From: Myxococcales bacterium | Lineage (GTDB): Bacteria > Myxococcota_A > Polyangia > Fen-1088 | NCBI GenBank assembly: GCA_003142855.1 | Contig: PLNW01000056.1 | Span: 1-64,000 of the forward strand | DNA: 64,000 nucleotides | Direction: 5' to 3' | Shown: positions 52,842 through 61,604 of the stretch, one piece after another | Position numbering within the stretch: the stretch's first letter is position 1 | Layout: each line of letters starts with the position of its first letter | Made by a program: the position numbers and the translations under genes | The notes under the pieces: generated by a model | Databases searched by the model: none | Told to the model about the DNA's origin: nothing | The model's input: the letters and a program-made list of their open reading frames with translations, nothing else

Positions 52842-55283
52842 TCAGCGCAAACACACGGCCAAGACCTGCTTCATGTCGGTTTTTCCGGCAATCGCTTTTT
52901 CGATGCCGTCCTGGAGCAGGGTGGTCATGCCTCCAGCCACCGCGAGCCGCCGCACGTCCTCGACCGGCGCGCGCTTGGCGATGGCCTGCTTGATCAAGTC
53001 GTCGTTGACCAAAAGCTCGTGCACGGCCAGGCGCCCCTTGTAGCCGGTGTCGCCGCAAGCCTCGCATCCCGCGCCCTGCCACATCTTCACCCGTCCACGG
53101 GCAAAACCCCGTCGGGCGGCCTCTTCTTCACCAAAGGCCTGCACGATGGCGTCCACTTCGGTGTCGCTGGCGTCCACCTGCTGGCGGCACTTCTTGCACA
53201 GTCCGCGGGTCAGCCGCTGCGCCAGCACGCCCAGGAGAGCGTCGGCAAAGCTGAACGGGTCCAGCCCCATGTCGATGAGGCGGGTGACGGTCTCGGGCGC
53301 GCTGTTGGTGTGCAGGGTGGAGAACACCAGGTGGCCGGTGAGCGACGCCTCGACGCCGGTGCTGGCGGTTTCCTTGTCGCGCATTTCGCCCACCATGATG
53401 ACGTCCGGGTCGGCACGCAGGAAGGCGCGCATGCACGAGGCAAAATCCAGGCCGATCTTGGGCTGCACCTGGACCTGGCGCAGCCCCGCCTGGGTGATTT
53501 CCACCGGGTCTTCGGCGGTCCAGATCTTCATGTCAACGGTGTTGATGCTGCCGAGCGCGGAGTGCAGCGTGGTGGTCTTGCCGGATCCCGTGGGCCCCAC
53601 GCACAGGACCAGGCCGTAGGGCTTGGCCAGGAGCTTCCTCATTTCGTCGAGGTTGCGCTGACTCATGCCCATTTCGTCGAGGGGGATGGGCTTGGAGGCC
53701 GCCAAGATGCGCATGACCATGTCTTCGTTTCCGTTGACCGTGGGCAAGGTGGCGACGCGCAGCTCGATGGTGCGATCGCGCATGCGGAACTTGATCTTTC
53801 CATCCTGGGGCTTGCGCCGTTCGGAAATGTCCAGCTTGGCCATGATCTTGAAGCGCGCCACCAAGGGATTGCGAAAGGCGGGCGGGATGTCCTGGTAGCG
53901 CACGCAATCGCCGTCGATGCGGAAGCGGATGCGGGTGTTGTCCTCCTTGCCGTAGGGCTCGATGTGGATATCGGAGGCGCCCCGCTGGAAGGCGTCGATG
54001 ATGATTTGGTTGGCCAGCTTGATGATGGCGCTGTCCGACTCCTCGCCTTCATCTTCCTCGTCGCTGGGCTCGTCGACGGCCCCCGTGCTTTCGTCGCCCG
54101 ACAGCTCTCGCAGCAAGACATTGACGTCCGAGCGCAAGCCGTACGAGCACTCGATGCAAGCGGCGATCTCGTCCTTGAAGCCGACGTGAAAGACCACCTC
54201 GCGATCCGCCTCAATGGCGCGTAGGGCATCGCAGCGGGAGAAGTCGGTGGGGTCGTCAATGACTACGATGAGCTGCGGGCCGCGCCGCTCGATGGGCGCT
54301 GCACCCATTTTCTTGAGGTAGTCGAGGCGCAGGCGGCTGCGCAGGTCTTCCGGGATGCGCTGGTTGCCGCTGAACCGGTAGAAGGGCGCGTTGTAGTAGG
54401 TCGAGAGCGCCTTCTCGATGTCGGCGCGATTTACCCCCACCTTCTCGATGAGATAGCGGGCTGGATCTTGTCCCGATTGCTCCGCCGCGGACAGGGCCTT
54501 GGTCAGGGTCTCAAGCGGCAGAATGCCAGCGTTGACCAGAGTATCCCACGTGCCGTCCGGCTTCTTGCGTGTGCGCTCGGGCGCGGCCAAGCCCGCGCGC
54601 GCCTCGGGCGCGGGGGTTGCTTGCGTGGGACGCGCCACGGCCCGCGCGGCTGCAGTTGCGTGCCCCAGCACAGCGCGGGGCACCGGCGTACGGGCAACCG
54701 TCGGCTGCGGGACCGCTTGGTTTGGTGCCAGCAGCCCGGCCAAGGCAGTCGCCACGGCTCGGCTGAGAGCGCCGGCGTAGACCAGATCGCGCGGCACAAA
54801 GAGTCCGGATTCGTCCTGGCGGTTGACCACCAGCATGACACCAAAAGGCAGATCGTCGACCAGAAGGGGCGCCACGATGGCGCCCTGGATGGTGAGCCCC
54901 AACCATCGGTCTAGCCGGTCGTCGGGCCGCAGGCGTGGATGCAGGCGCGCCAGCTCGCTGGCATCGTTCAGGTCTTGGAAGCTGAGCGGATCCTTGGCGG
55001 CGTAGGCGAAGCCGATCACGTTGCTCGGATCGCGTGGTAGGCGCAACTCGCGTGCGGAGTCTTCCACCCAAGCCACGGCCCGCAGTTGGCCCTGGGTATC
55101 AGACATAAATAGGGTGGTGCGTTCCGCGCTCAAGAATGCGCTGATGCGATCGGCGGCTTCGAACAGGAGGTCATCCAGGGCGGGAACCGAACCGATGTAG
55201 GTGAGCAGCTCCGACAAGCGCGCGCGCCTGTCGGTCTGGCCCGACTGGTCGCCCATCTGTTTGAGCCATGTGGCCGCATCCAT
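52842..55283 (-). CDS. pilB: GspE/PilB-type ATPase with N-terminal GAF domain
   Basis: A protein of 813 aa. Residues about 20-170 form a GAF-like domain (AADRISAFLSAERTTLFMSD; LPFGVMLVVNRQDESGLFVP). An Ala/Pro linker leads to an MshEN-type N-domain (about 245-380; LPLETLTKALSAAEQSGQDP), then the secretion ATPase: GPTGSGKTTTLHSALG (Walker A), DPDVIMVGEMRDKETA (Walker B/Asp-box) and the zinc-binding pairs CKKC and CEACGDTGYKGRLAVHELL. PilB drives type IV pilus extension from the inner face of the membrane; a type II secretion GspE role cannot be excluded because no pilus genes adjoin it. Divergent from the chemosensory operon. Confidence 0.88.
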   Translation of the reverse strand: MDAATWLKQMGDQSGQTDRRARLSELLTYIGSVPALDDLLFEAADRISAFLSAERTTLFMSDTQGQLRAVAWVEDSARELRLPRDPSNVIGFAYAAKDPLSFQDLNDASELARLHPRLRPDDRLDRWLGLTIQGAIVAPLLVDDLPFGVMLVVNRQDESGLFVPRDLVYAGALSRAVATALAGLLAPNQAVPQPTVARTPVPRAVLGHATAAARAVARPTQATPAPEARAGLAAPERTRKKPDGTWDTLVNAGILPLETLTKALSAAEQSGQDPARYLIEKVGVNRADIEKALSTYYNAPFYRFSGNQRIPEDLRSRLRLDYLKKMGAAPIERRGPQLIVVIDDPTDFSRCDALRAIEADREVVFHVGFKDEIAACIECSYGLRSDVNVLLRELSGDESTGAVDEPSDEEDEGEESDSAIIKLANQIIIDAFQRGASDIHIEPYGKEDNTRIRFRIDGDCVRYQDIPPAFRNPLVARFKIMAKLDISERRKPQDGKIKFRMRDRTIELRVATLPTVNGNEDMVMRILAASKPIPLDEMGMSQRNLDEMRKLLAKPYGLVLCVGPTGSGKTTTLHSALGSINTVDMKIWTAEDPVEITQAGLRQVQVQPKIGLDFASCMRAFLRADPDVIMVGEMRDKETASTGVEASLTGHLVFSTLHTNSAPETVTRLIDMGLDPFSFADALLGVLAQRLTRGLCKKCRQQVDASDTEVDAIVQAFGEEEAARRGFARGRVKMWQGAGCEACGDTGYKGRLAVHELLVNDDLIKQAIAKRAPVEDVRRLAVAGGMTTLLQDGIEKAIAGKTDMKQVLAVCLR

Positions 55284-55456
55284 GGAGTGCTATTCACATC
55301 GTCATCATCGGTGACGTACCTGAGTGAAGGGCCACCTTCTGGTCTGAGTTGCCCACCATCGACCACCTTCGCCTACCTCGGCTACGATGGGGCCTTCGTT
55401 CTGCGTGGCTGACGTGCTACCTTCTTGCGATTGTTTTGCGAGCAGAGCAGGTAGCG

Positions 55457-56683
55457 ATGCAAGGCGCGAGTATCCTCGTCGTAGACGACAGCCCCACCAT
55501 CCTGAAGCTAGTGGAGTTGACGCTGGCCAAGGCGGGCTTCCGTGTGTCGACCGCGGATTGCGGCGAGCTCGGCATCCTGGCCGCAACCGAGCATCCCCCT
55601 GACCTGCTGCTGCTCGACTACCTTCTGCCCGATCTGAATGGGGATGACGTGTGTCGGGCTATCTCGGGAAACGTGGCTCTGGCCTCGGTGCCCGTGGTGG
55701 TGATGAGCGCCAAGGGCGAGGAGGCGGGCACCTGTTTTTCCAATCTGGCCAGCGTGGTCGACATTTTGCCCAAGCCATTCTCGCCGGACGCACTACTCGC
55801 GGTGGTGAACCACGCGCTCGAGAAGCGCGTGCCCCAACCGGAACCCGTGGCGCGCGAGACGTCCGACCATCTGGATGTGAGCGGACTTCTGCCCAAGACA
55901 CAAGAGGACAAGCCGGCGGGCCTGCCCATCGGTCCCGACGGCGCTGCGCTGCTGGGTGATCTGGCGGTCGTGTCGATCGCCGACGTCTTGCTCTTGCTGC
56001 AAGACCGGCAGCATTCCGGCGCGCTCCACCTGGTGGGCAGCGAGGCCAGCATAGACATTTTCGTGAACAAGGGCCGCATCGATTTCGCCAGCGCCCGGGG
56101 CGTGGCCGATGAGTTCCTGCTGGGACATTTTCTCGTGCGCAGTGGACAGATCGAGCGGGCTCAGTTGGATGAGGTCCTCGCCCAGCGCAGCGCCAGCCCC
56201 GGGGGCGGGCTGCTGGGCGCCGATCTGTGCCGCCGGGGCCTCATCAGCGAAGCCGGGCTGAGACAGACCATGGCTCAACAGACCACCGCCCTGGTGTTCG
56301 AGGGTTTGCGTTGGGGCGAGGGTCACTTCTCCTTCCACCCCGCGGCCGAGCCCTCGCCGGCTGCGCGCGAAGCGACCCTGGGCTTGCCCATCGATGGGCT
56401 CATCATGCAGGGCCTGCGGCGGGTCGACGAGTGGCGCGTGATCGGACAGGAGATCGACAACTTCGACATGGTTTTCGTGCGCAACGAGGACAAGATCGCT
56501 TCCTTCGACGACCACCGGTTGTTGCGCGAAGAGGCGGCCATGCTCGAGCTCGTCAACGGCAAGAACACCGTGCGCGATCTCATCCGGTTGTCCAAGATGG
56601 GCTCGTACGACGTAACCCAGGTGTTGTTCCGGCTCCTGCGCTGCAAGTTCATTCGCAGACGCGTGGCGCCGATGGTTGGGTGA
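55457..56683 (+). CDS. response regulator with PATAN (DUF4388) output domain
   Basis: A protein of 408 aa from the ATG at 55457; the longer frame from 55349 adds no domain. The receiver (1-120) has VVDDSPT, phosphoacceptor Asp in LLLLDYLLPDLNG and Lys in ILPKPFSPD. Residues about 150-260 are a PATAN/DUF4388 domain (LLGDLAVVSIADVLLLLQDR), an output seen in regulators of pilus and gliding motility, and the C-terminus repeats part of it. It opens a four-gene operon with CheW, an MCP and a CheA hybrid, and its GTGA stop overlaps the CheW start. Confidence 0.88.
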   Translation: MQGASILVVDDSPTILKLVELTLAKAGFRVSTADCGELGILAATEHPPDLLLLDYLLPDLNGDDVCRAISGNVALASVPVVVMSAKGEEAGTCFSNLASVVDILPKPFSPDALLAVVNHALEKRVPQPEPVARETSDHLDVSGLLPKTQEDKPAGLPIGPDGAALLGDLAVVSIADVLLLLQDRQHSGALHLVGSEASIDIFVNKGRIDFASARGVADEFLLGHFLVRSGQIERAQLDEVLAQRSASPGGGLLGADLCRRGLISEAGLRQTMAQQTTALVFEGLRWGEGHFSFHPAAEPSPAAREATLGLPIDGLIMQGLRRVDEWRVIGQEIDNFDMVFVRNEDKIASFDDHRLLREEAAMLELVNGKNTVRDLIRLSKMGSYDVTQVLFRLLRCKFIRRRVAPMVG

Positions 56684-57174
56684 ATGTGGCGACGTCCTCC
56701 AACCTGGACGTGGTCTTCTTCCACCTGCGCGGCCTGCGCTGCGCGCTGCCTGCCAGTGTGGTGCGCGAGATGTTGCCCATGCCGGGCCTCACGCCGGTCC
56801 CACTGGCCCCGCCCGTGATGCGCGGGATCGCTCCTGTGCACGGCCAAGTCCTGCCGGTGCTGGACCTGGGTGTGTACTTTCCCCAGGCCGGTGAGGCCCA
56901 TGGCGACGGCCTGCCCGATCCCGTGACGGCCGAGAGACTCATCCTGATCGAGACCGCACCCGACGCCAATACCCCTGCCATCGCTGCCGCGCTGGCCGTG
57001 GAACCTCAGGTGCGCGTGGGCCGGGTCGACGAGCAGCACAGCCGGCCCCCGCCCCCGCGTCCGATTTTTCTGACCGCCACGGTACTCGACGCCGATGGCC
57101 CCGCCCTGCTGATCAACGCCCAGCAGGCCATCGATCACGTTCGCCACGCCATCAGCACAGTGACAAGTCCATGA
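56680..57174 (+). CDS. cheW: CheW-type coupling protein
   Basis: A protein of 164 aa with a GTG at 56680 overlapping the previous stop (another GTG at 56686 is possible). The CheW fold is visible: FFHLRGLRCALPASVVREML, then PVMRGIAPVHGQVLPVLDLG (the core RG-x-V-x-P-V-DL motif) and LIETAPDANTP. It bridges the MCP-like receptor and CheA. A short Pro-rich insertion (SRPPPPRPIF) precedes the last strands. Its stop overlaps the MCP ATG (ATGA). Confidence 0.87.
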   Translation: MNVATSSNLDVVFFHLRGLRCALPASVVREMLPMPGLTPVPLAPPVMRGIAPVHGQVLPVLDLGVYFPQAGEAHGDGLPDPVTAERLILIETAPDANTPAIAAALAVEPQVRVGRVDEQHSRPPPPRPIFLTATVLDADGPALLINAQQAIDHVRHAISTVTSP

Positions 57175-57995
57175 CTAAGAACAACGGAATGGAAAGCCTT
57201 CTGTACGCGGTGAACGCCGCCAAGGGCGGCGATCTGACGGTGCGTGCCGAGGAGACCAGTTCCGCCCTGGCCCCCCTGGCCCGCGCTTTCAACGAGATGC
57301 TGGACGCCCTGAGCGGGCAGGCCAGCCAGATCGCAGGCAGCGCCAACCAGACCCTGTCGGCCGCGGAAGGGCTCAGGCGCGCCAACCAGGCGATGGCCGA
57401 AGGCCTCTCTCACCAGCAGGCGGCCATCGCTGAGATCGCGCGCAAGCTGAAAGCGCTGGAAGCGCGTTCCGACGAGATCGGCCAAATCGTCGAGCTGTTC
57501 GACGATGTCACCTCGGAAACCAATATTCTTGCGCTCAATGCGGCCATCGAGGCTTCGCGCGCGGGCGTGCAGGGCAAGGCCTTCGGTTTGGTGGCGGAGG
57601 ACGTGCGCAAGCTGGCCGAGCGCTCGACGGCGGCTACCAAGGACATCGGTGCTTTCATCCAGACTATTGTGATGTCAACCAGCGAAGCCAACCACACTAT
57701 CGAGGAGATTCGTAGCGTGACCGAGACCCTGGTGGCATCGGCCGCTGCTGCGGGTGGTGACGCCGCGGCGCTGGATGCGGCCGTGCAAGAGCTGACGCAG
57801 ACGATGGCACGCCTGCGCTTCGCTGGCCAAGATGAGGCGGCTCTGGCGCGAGCCTTGCGCGAGCGGGGCGCCCAGATCACCAGCCTGTTGCAGCCGTTGG
57901 CGCCGCTTCTGGACAATGCAACCACACCGCTGGGCGATGCGCTCCGGCGGGTTCTGGCCGTGCTGGCCGAGGGCGCGAGCACGAGCGAGCGCTAG
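57171..57995 (+). CDS. cytoplasmic methyl-accepting chemotaxis protein
   Basis: A protein of 274 aa with no transmembrane helix or ligand domain. After a short HAMP-like start (AVNAAKGGDLTVRAEETSS) comes a coiled-coil and the conserved signalling hairpin ETNILALNAAIEASRAG, then KAFGLVAEDVRKLAERS, which binds CheA and CheW. It resembles a shortened FrzCD-type soluble receptor. The start ATG overlaps the CheW stop. No CheR or CheB gene is in the window, so methylation control is uncertain. Confidence 0.87.
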   Translation: MTKNNGMESLLYAVNAAKGGDLTVRAEETSSALAPLARAFNEMLDALSGQASQIAGSANQTLSAAEGLRRANQAMAEGLSHQQAAIAEIARKLKALEARSDEIGQIVELFDDVTSETNILALNAAIEASRAGVQGKAFGLVAEDVRKLAERSTAATKDIGAFIQTIVMSTSEANHTIEEIRSVTETLVASAAAAGGDAAALDAAVQELTQTMARLRFAGQDEAALARALRERGAQITSLLQPLAPLLDNATTPLGDALRRVLAVLAEGASTSER

Positions 57996-58014
57996 CGGGG
58001 TTCCCTTTTCGGCC

Positions 58015-60288
58015 ATGGCATCGTCTGCAAAAGACGGCTCGGACGGCAGCGAGCGCGGCCCGCTGGGTGAGTGGAATCCCAGCGAGGCCGAGCTGCTGCG
58101 CGGCTTGTTTCTCGACGAGGCGGACAAGCACCTGCGCCACATCACGGAGGCGGAGCGGGCGCTGGCGCGCGCCGCGGAGGCCACCTTGGAGGTGGACCCC
58201 CAGATCGTAGATGCCTTGTTTCGCCATCTGCACACGCTCAAGGGTGCGGCGGGCTCGGTGGGCCACGATGCCATCGCGCGGGCCACCAACGAGCTGGAAG
58301 AGCTGTGCGCCGAGATGCGAACCGGAAAGCTGGCCCCCACTTTCGGAATCCTGGAACGTATCGACGAGGGGATTTCCTCGCTGCGCGCCCTTCTCACCAG
58401 CGCCCGTTTGGCGGCCCCGCCCTCGCGCGCTGTCGATCTGGCAGAACCCGCCGCCCTGCTGCGCGAGGTGCCCGAGCGCCGTCGACAATCGGATCGGCGT
58501 GCGGTGGCCGACCGGCGCACCAGCGGCGAGGGCATGCTTCGGGTCGAGGCCGAGCGGCTTGATGTGCTGCTCGACGGTGTGGGCGATCTGGTCATCCTGC
58601 GCACGCGCCTCGAGCGGCGCGTGCACGAACTGGAGAGTGTGCTGCGTGACCTGCGTGTTGCCCGCAACACCATGCGCGTCTCGCTGGGTGAACTGGGAGC
58701 GGGATCGCCCGCGGGTGAGAATCAGGACGAGAGGACGCGCCTCCTCGACCGCCTGGGCGAGGTGGAGGTCTCCTTCAACAACTTCTCCTCGTACCTGGAC
58801 CGCACGGCCCGTGCGCTGGCTACCGATACCGGTTCCCTGCGCCACACCTCGGAGCAGCTTGAAGATCAGATCCGGCGCGCGCGCCTGGTGCCCATGGAAT
58901 GGCTGTACAGCCGACTCGGGTCGGCCATGCGCGAGTTGGAGCGTAGCTGCCGGCGCCCGGTGGATATGGTGGTCACGGGCGGCGAGGTCGAGCTGGACAA
59001 GAGCGTAGTCGATCAGCTCGCCGACCCTTTGCTGCACCTTCTGCGCAACGCCCTGGCGCACGGAATCGAGTCGGCCATGGTGCGCGCCGAGCGTGGCAAG
59101 CCGCCGCGCGGTCGCATCGAGATCAAGACGGTGCAGGAAGGCGACTGCGTGTTCATCACCTTTGAGGACGACGGAGGAGGGATCGATCGGGAGGCCGTCC
59201 GCCAGGCGTTGCTGCGCACCGGGCGCCAAGCTGCGGCTGCCGAGCTGGATGACAAGGGCGTGGTCGCGGCGGTGTTCGAGCCGGGGTTCTCCAGTCGGCC
59301 CCAGTCAGACGCGCTGGCCGGCCGAGGCATGGGTCTCAACATCGTCGAGCGTACCGTCGCGCATATGGGCGGCGAGGTGAAACTGGATTACCAGGCCGGC
59401 GTGTTCACGCGTTTTCGCCTGTCGGTTCCGCTCAGCGGTGCCATCACGCAGGCCCTCTTGTTCAAGTTGGGCGGACAGGTCTACGCCGTGCCAGCCGCAC
59501 ATGTGGTCGAGGCCTTGCCGGTCGGACCTGAAGTTCTGGCCGGGAGTTCCGTGGTGACGACCATGCCGGCCCAGCACCCGGCCGGGGACGCGCCCGCGCT
59601 GCCTCTCCTGCGCCTGCATGCCTTGCTGGGCGTCGAGTTGCCTCCAGGCCGGCGGGCGGCGGCCCTGCACGTGCGCTACGGCGGCCGCGACTTCGTCTTC
59701 ACCTGCGACAAGGTCATTGGCCCGCGCACCGTGGTGATTCGTCCCCCCGGTCCCCTGCTGGGGCTGATTCCGCTCTATGGCGGGGTGACGGCGTCGGGAG
59801 CCGGCAAGGCGCAACTGGTGCTGGACCTGGGCACGCTCGCCGAGACGGCCTTTGGGCCACCACGAGCCGCGGCGCTGGGGCCGCGGCGGGGACAACCGCG
59901 TGTGCTCATCGTCGACGATTCGCGCATGGCGCGCGAGAGCGCTGCGCGCTTGCTCTACGCCGGTGGCTACCAGACCGTCGCCGCGGAGGACGGGTGGGAT
60001 GCGTGGGACGTGTTGGGCGAGCGGCGCTTCGACGCGGTTGTCACGGCGCTGGAAATGCCCCGCGTGGACGGGTTCCAGTTGATCGCGCGGATTCGACACG
60101 AACCGACCTTGCGCGGCTTGCCCATCGTGGTTCTCTCGTCGCGCACCTCGCAGGCGACCCGGCAGCGCGCGCTGGCCGCAGGTGCCAACGTCTTTCTGCC
60201 CAAGTCGCGCCACAAACGCAGCCTGGTCGAAGCGGTCGCCTCCTGCCTGCGCGAACAGGCCTTACCGCCGGCAGCGGGCGGGCGCTAG
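58015..60288 (+). CDS. cheA: CheA histidine kinase-receiver hybrid with degenerate receiver
   Basis: A protein of 757 aa from the ATG at 58015; an earlier start in the same frame reads MCP-shadow sequence. Domains: HPt with the phospho-His in LHTLKGAAGS (about residues 18-120), dimerisation helices (200-320), HATPase with LLRNALAHGIESAMVRA, EDDGGGIDREA and GRGMGLNIVE (330-480), CheW-like (490-630) and a C-terminal receiver (635-757) with LIVDDSRMA and VFLPKSRHK. The expected phosphoacceptor Asp is replaced by Ala678 in VVTALEMPRVDG. The layout equals FrzE, whose receiver controls the kinase rather than passing phosphate on. Output is probably the operon's own REC-PATAN protein. Confidence 0.9.
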   Translation: MASSAKDGSDGSERGPLGEWNPSEAELLRGLFLDEADKHLRHITEAERALARAAEATLEVDPQIVDALFRHLHTLKGAAGSVGHDAIARATNELEELCAEMRTGKLAPTFGILERIDEGISSLRALLTSARLAAPPSRAVDLAEPAALLREVPERRRQSDRRAVADRRTSGEGMLRVEAERLDVLLDGVGDLVILRTRLERRVHELESVLRDLRVARNTMRVSLGELGAGSPAGENQDERTRLLDRLGEVEVSFNNFSSYLDRTARALATDTGSLRHTSEQLEDQIRRARLVPMEWLYSRLGSAMRELERSCRRPVDMVVTGGEVELDKSVVDQLADPLLHLLRNALAHGIESAMVRAERGKPPRGRIEIKTVQEGDCVFITFEDDGGGIDREAVRQALLRTGRQAAAAELDDKGVVAAVFEPGFSSRPQSDALAGRGMGLNIVERTVAHMGGEVKLDYQAGVFTRFRLSVPLSGAITQALLFKLGGQVYAVPAAHVVEALPVGPEVLAGSSVVTTMPAQHPAGDAPALPLLRLHALLGVELPPGRRAAALHVRYGGRDFVFTCDKVIGPRTVVIRPPGPLLGLIPLYGGVTASGAGKAQLVLDLGTLAETAFGPPRAAALGPRRGQPRVLIVDDSRMARESAARLLYAGGYQTVAAEDGWDAWDVLGERRFDAVVTALEMPRVDGFQLIARIRHEPTLRGLPIVVLSSRTSQATRQRALAAGANVFLPKSRHKRSLVEAVASCLREQALPPAAGGR

Positions 60289-60303
60289 TCGGAGTTGGTC
60301 ACC

Positions 60304-61320
60304 TCACACCGTCTGCGGCGGCGGGGTCGTCTCGGCGAGAAACGGGCCTTCGGGGGCCAGGATGGTTCCCGCCAGGTTTCCCTGCGCGGTTGCGCCTGAC
60401 CACACCACGCTGCGGACCACCTGGCTGCCTGCCGACACGCGGCCGCCGCCGCACACAACCACCCAGGGTCCCACCACGGCGCCTGCCTCGACCACGGCCC
60501 CGGCCGCTAGGCGAACCGGCGCCACGATGCGGGCCGAAGCATCGACATGCGCGGCGGGATTCACACCCACCAGAGGCCCCGGAGGGTGGGGGAGCAGGGC
60601 GGGGTTGGCCAGCAAGGCCAGGTTCCCCGCGAGATAGCTTTCAGGGTTGGAATGCTCGGCGAAATAGCCGGTCATGGTCAGGGATCCGATGCGGTCTCCC
60701 GCCCGCAGCGCCGGAATGTACGCGTCGCCGATGATATCGGACACGCCGGTGGGCAGGCGGTCGAGCAACGCCGACTCGACCACGTGGATGCCGGTGAACA
60801 TGCGCGGGGCCAGGGACAAGGAGGCGGCGCGGCCCGCGCGTTGTCCGCGGATGCTCAGCACGGTGCCATCGGCATCCACGCCAATGGGCGCCCAGAGTTC
60901 GGGATGAGGATCCGTGCGCAGCACCATGGTGGCGATGGTGCTGCGAGGCGCTTGACCATGGGCCGCGATGACCGCACGCAGATCGACGTCAGCCGCGACT
61001 TTTCCGTTGATGATGAGCACCGGCTCGGAAGCAAACAACGAGCGGGCCTTGCCCACCCCGCCGCCGGTGCCGAGCAGCTCTTCCTCGACGGAGTAGCGCA
61101 GGTTCACGCCGAACTGCGAGCCGTCGCCCAGCGTCTTCCCGATCTTGTCGCCGTGGTGGTGCAAGTTGATCACGATGTCGTGCAAGCCGGCTTGGTGGCA
61201 CAAGGCCAAGGCGTAGGTGATGGCGGGATAGCCGCACACGGGAAGTAGCGGCTTGGGAAGAGCCAGGCCGAGAGAGCCGAGCCGGGTCGAACGGCCCGCC
61301 GCGAGAATCATCACCTGCAT
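60304..61320 (-). CDS. NDP-sugar pyrophosphorylase / nucleotidyltransferase with hexapeptide tail
   Basis: A protein of 338 aa from the ATG at 61320 (MQVMILAAGRSTRLG). The Rossmann-type sugar-nucleotidyltransferase motifs are AAGRSTRLG, PKPLLPVCG and EELLGTGGGVGKA. The C-terminal part (about 250-325) has left-handed beta-helix repeats (NPAAHVDASARIVAPVRLAA), as in mannose-1-phosphate guanylyltransferases and glucose-1-phosphate thymidylyl/uridylyl enzymes. It makes an NDP-sugar for surface polysaccharide; the sugar is not clear. Converges on cheA with 15 bp between stops. Confidence 0.82.
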   Translation of the reverse strand: MQVMILAAGRSTRLGSLGLALPKPLLPVCGYPAITYALALCHQAGLHDIVINLHHHGDKIGKTLGDGSQFGVNLRYSVEEELLGTGGGVGKARSLFASEPVLIINGKVAADVDLRAVIAAHGQAPRSTIATMVLRTDPHPELWAPIGVDADGTVLSIRGQRAGRAASLSLAPRMFTGIHVVESALLDRLPTGVSDIIGDAYIPALRAGDRIGSLTMTGYFAEHSNPESYLAGNLALLANPALLPHPPGPLVGVNPAAHVDASARIVAPVRLAAGAVVEAGAVVGPWVVVCGGGRVSAGSQVVRSVVWSGATAQGNLAGTILAPEGPFLAETTPPPQTV

Positions 61321-61385
61321 GGGTGGCCATGGTACTACGGACACAGTCTTGGTGAGCGGGTTCAAGAAGATTTCTGCCTGCGGCT

Positions 61386-61542
61386 GAGGACACAGGGAGG
61401 AGAGGGGAGAACACAGAGATCTCGGCTGCAAGACTCAGGGCCGTCGAGTTCTTTCACCAGCCGCAAAAACTCTTCTCGGAATAGCAACACGCGAGAGCGT
61501 CTTCTCCAACTCTGTGGTCTCCCCTCTCACCTCTGTGTTCTC
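61386..61542. repeat. 157-bp element with 33-bp inverted ends
   Basis: The left end (61386-61418; core AGAGGGGAGAACACAGAG) and right end (61510-61542, its inverse) are about 85% identical when one is reverse-complemented. No gene lies between. It fills the gap between the nucleotidyltransferase and UDP-glucose dehydrogenase genes; the spacer between is otherwise unassigned. A third, solo copy lies at 62938-62970. Confidence 0.65.
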
Positions 61543-61604
61543 GACGGTGGGTGGCGGCCGAGGTGAAGCAACTCGTCGCCCGTTCTATGGTAGGCTGACC
61601 CATC

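Noticed and set aside
56227-56679. An extended start for CheW within the response-regulator gene
   Set aside because: The extension is out-of-frame shadow of the PATAN region; the GTGA overlap start at 56680 gives a normal CheW length.
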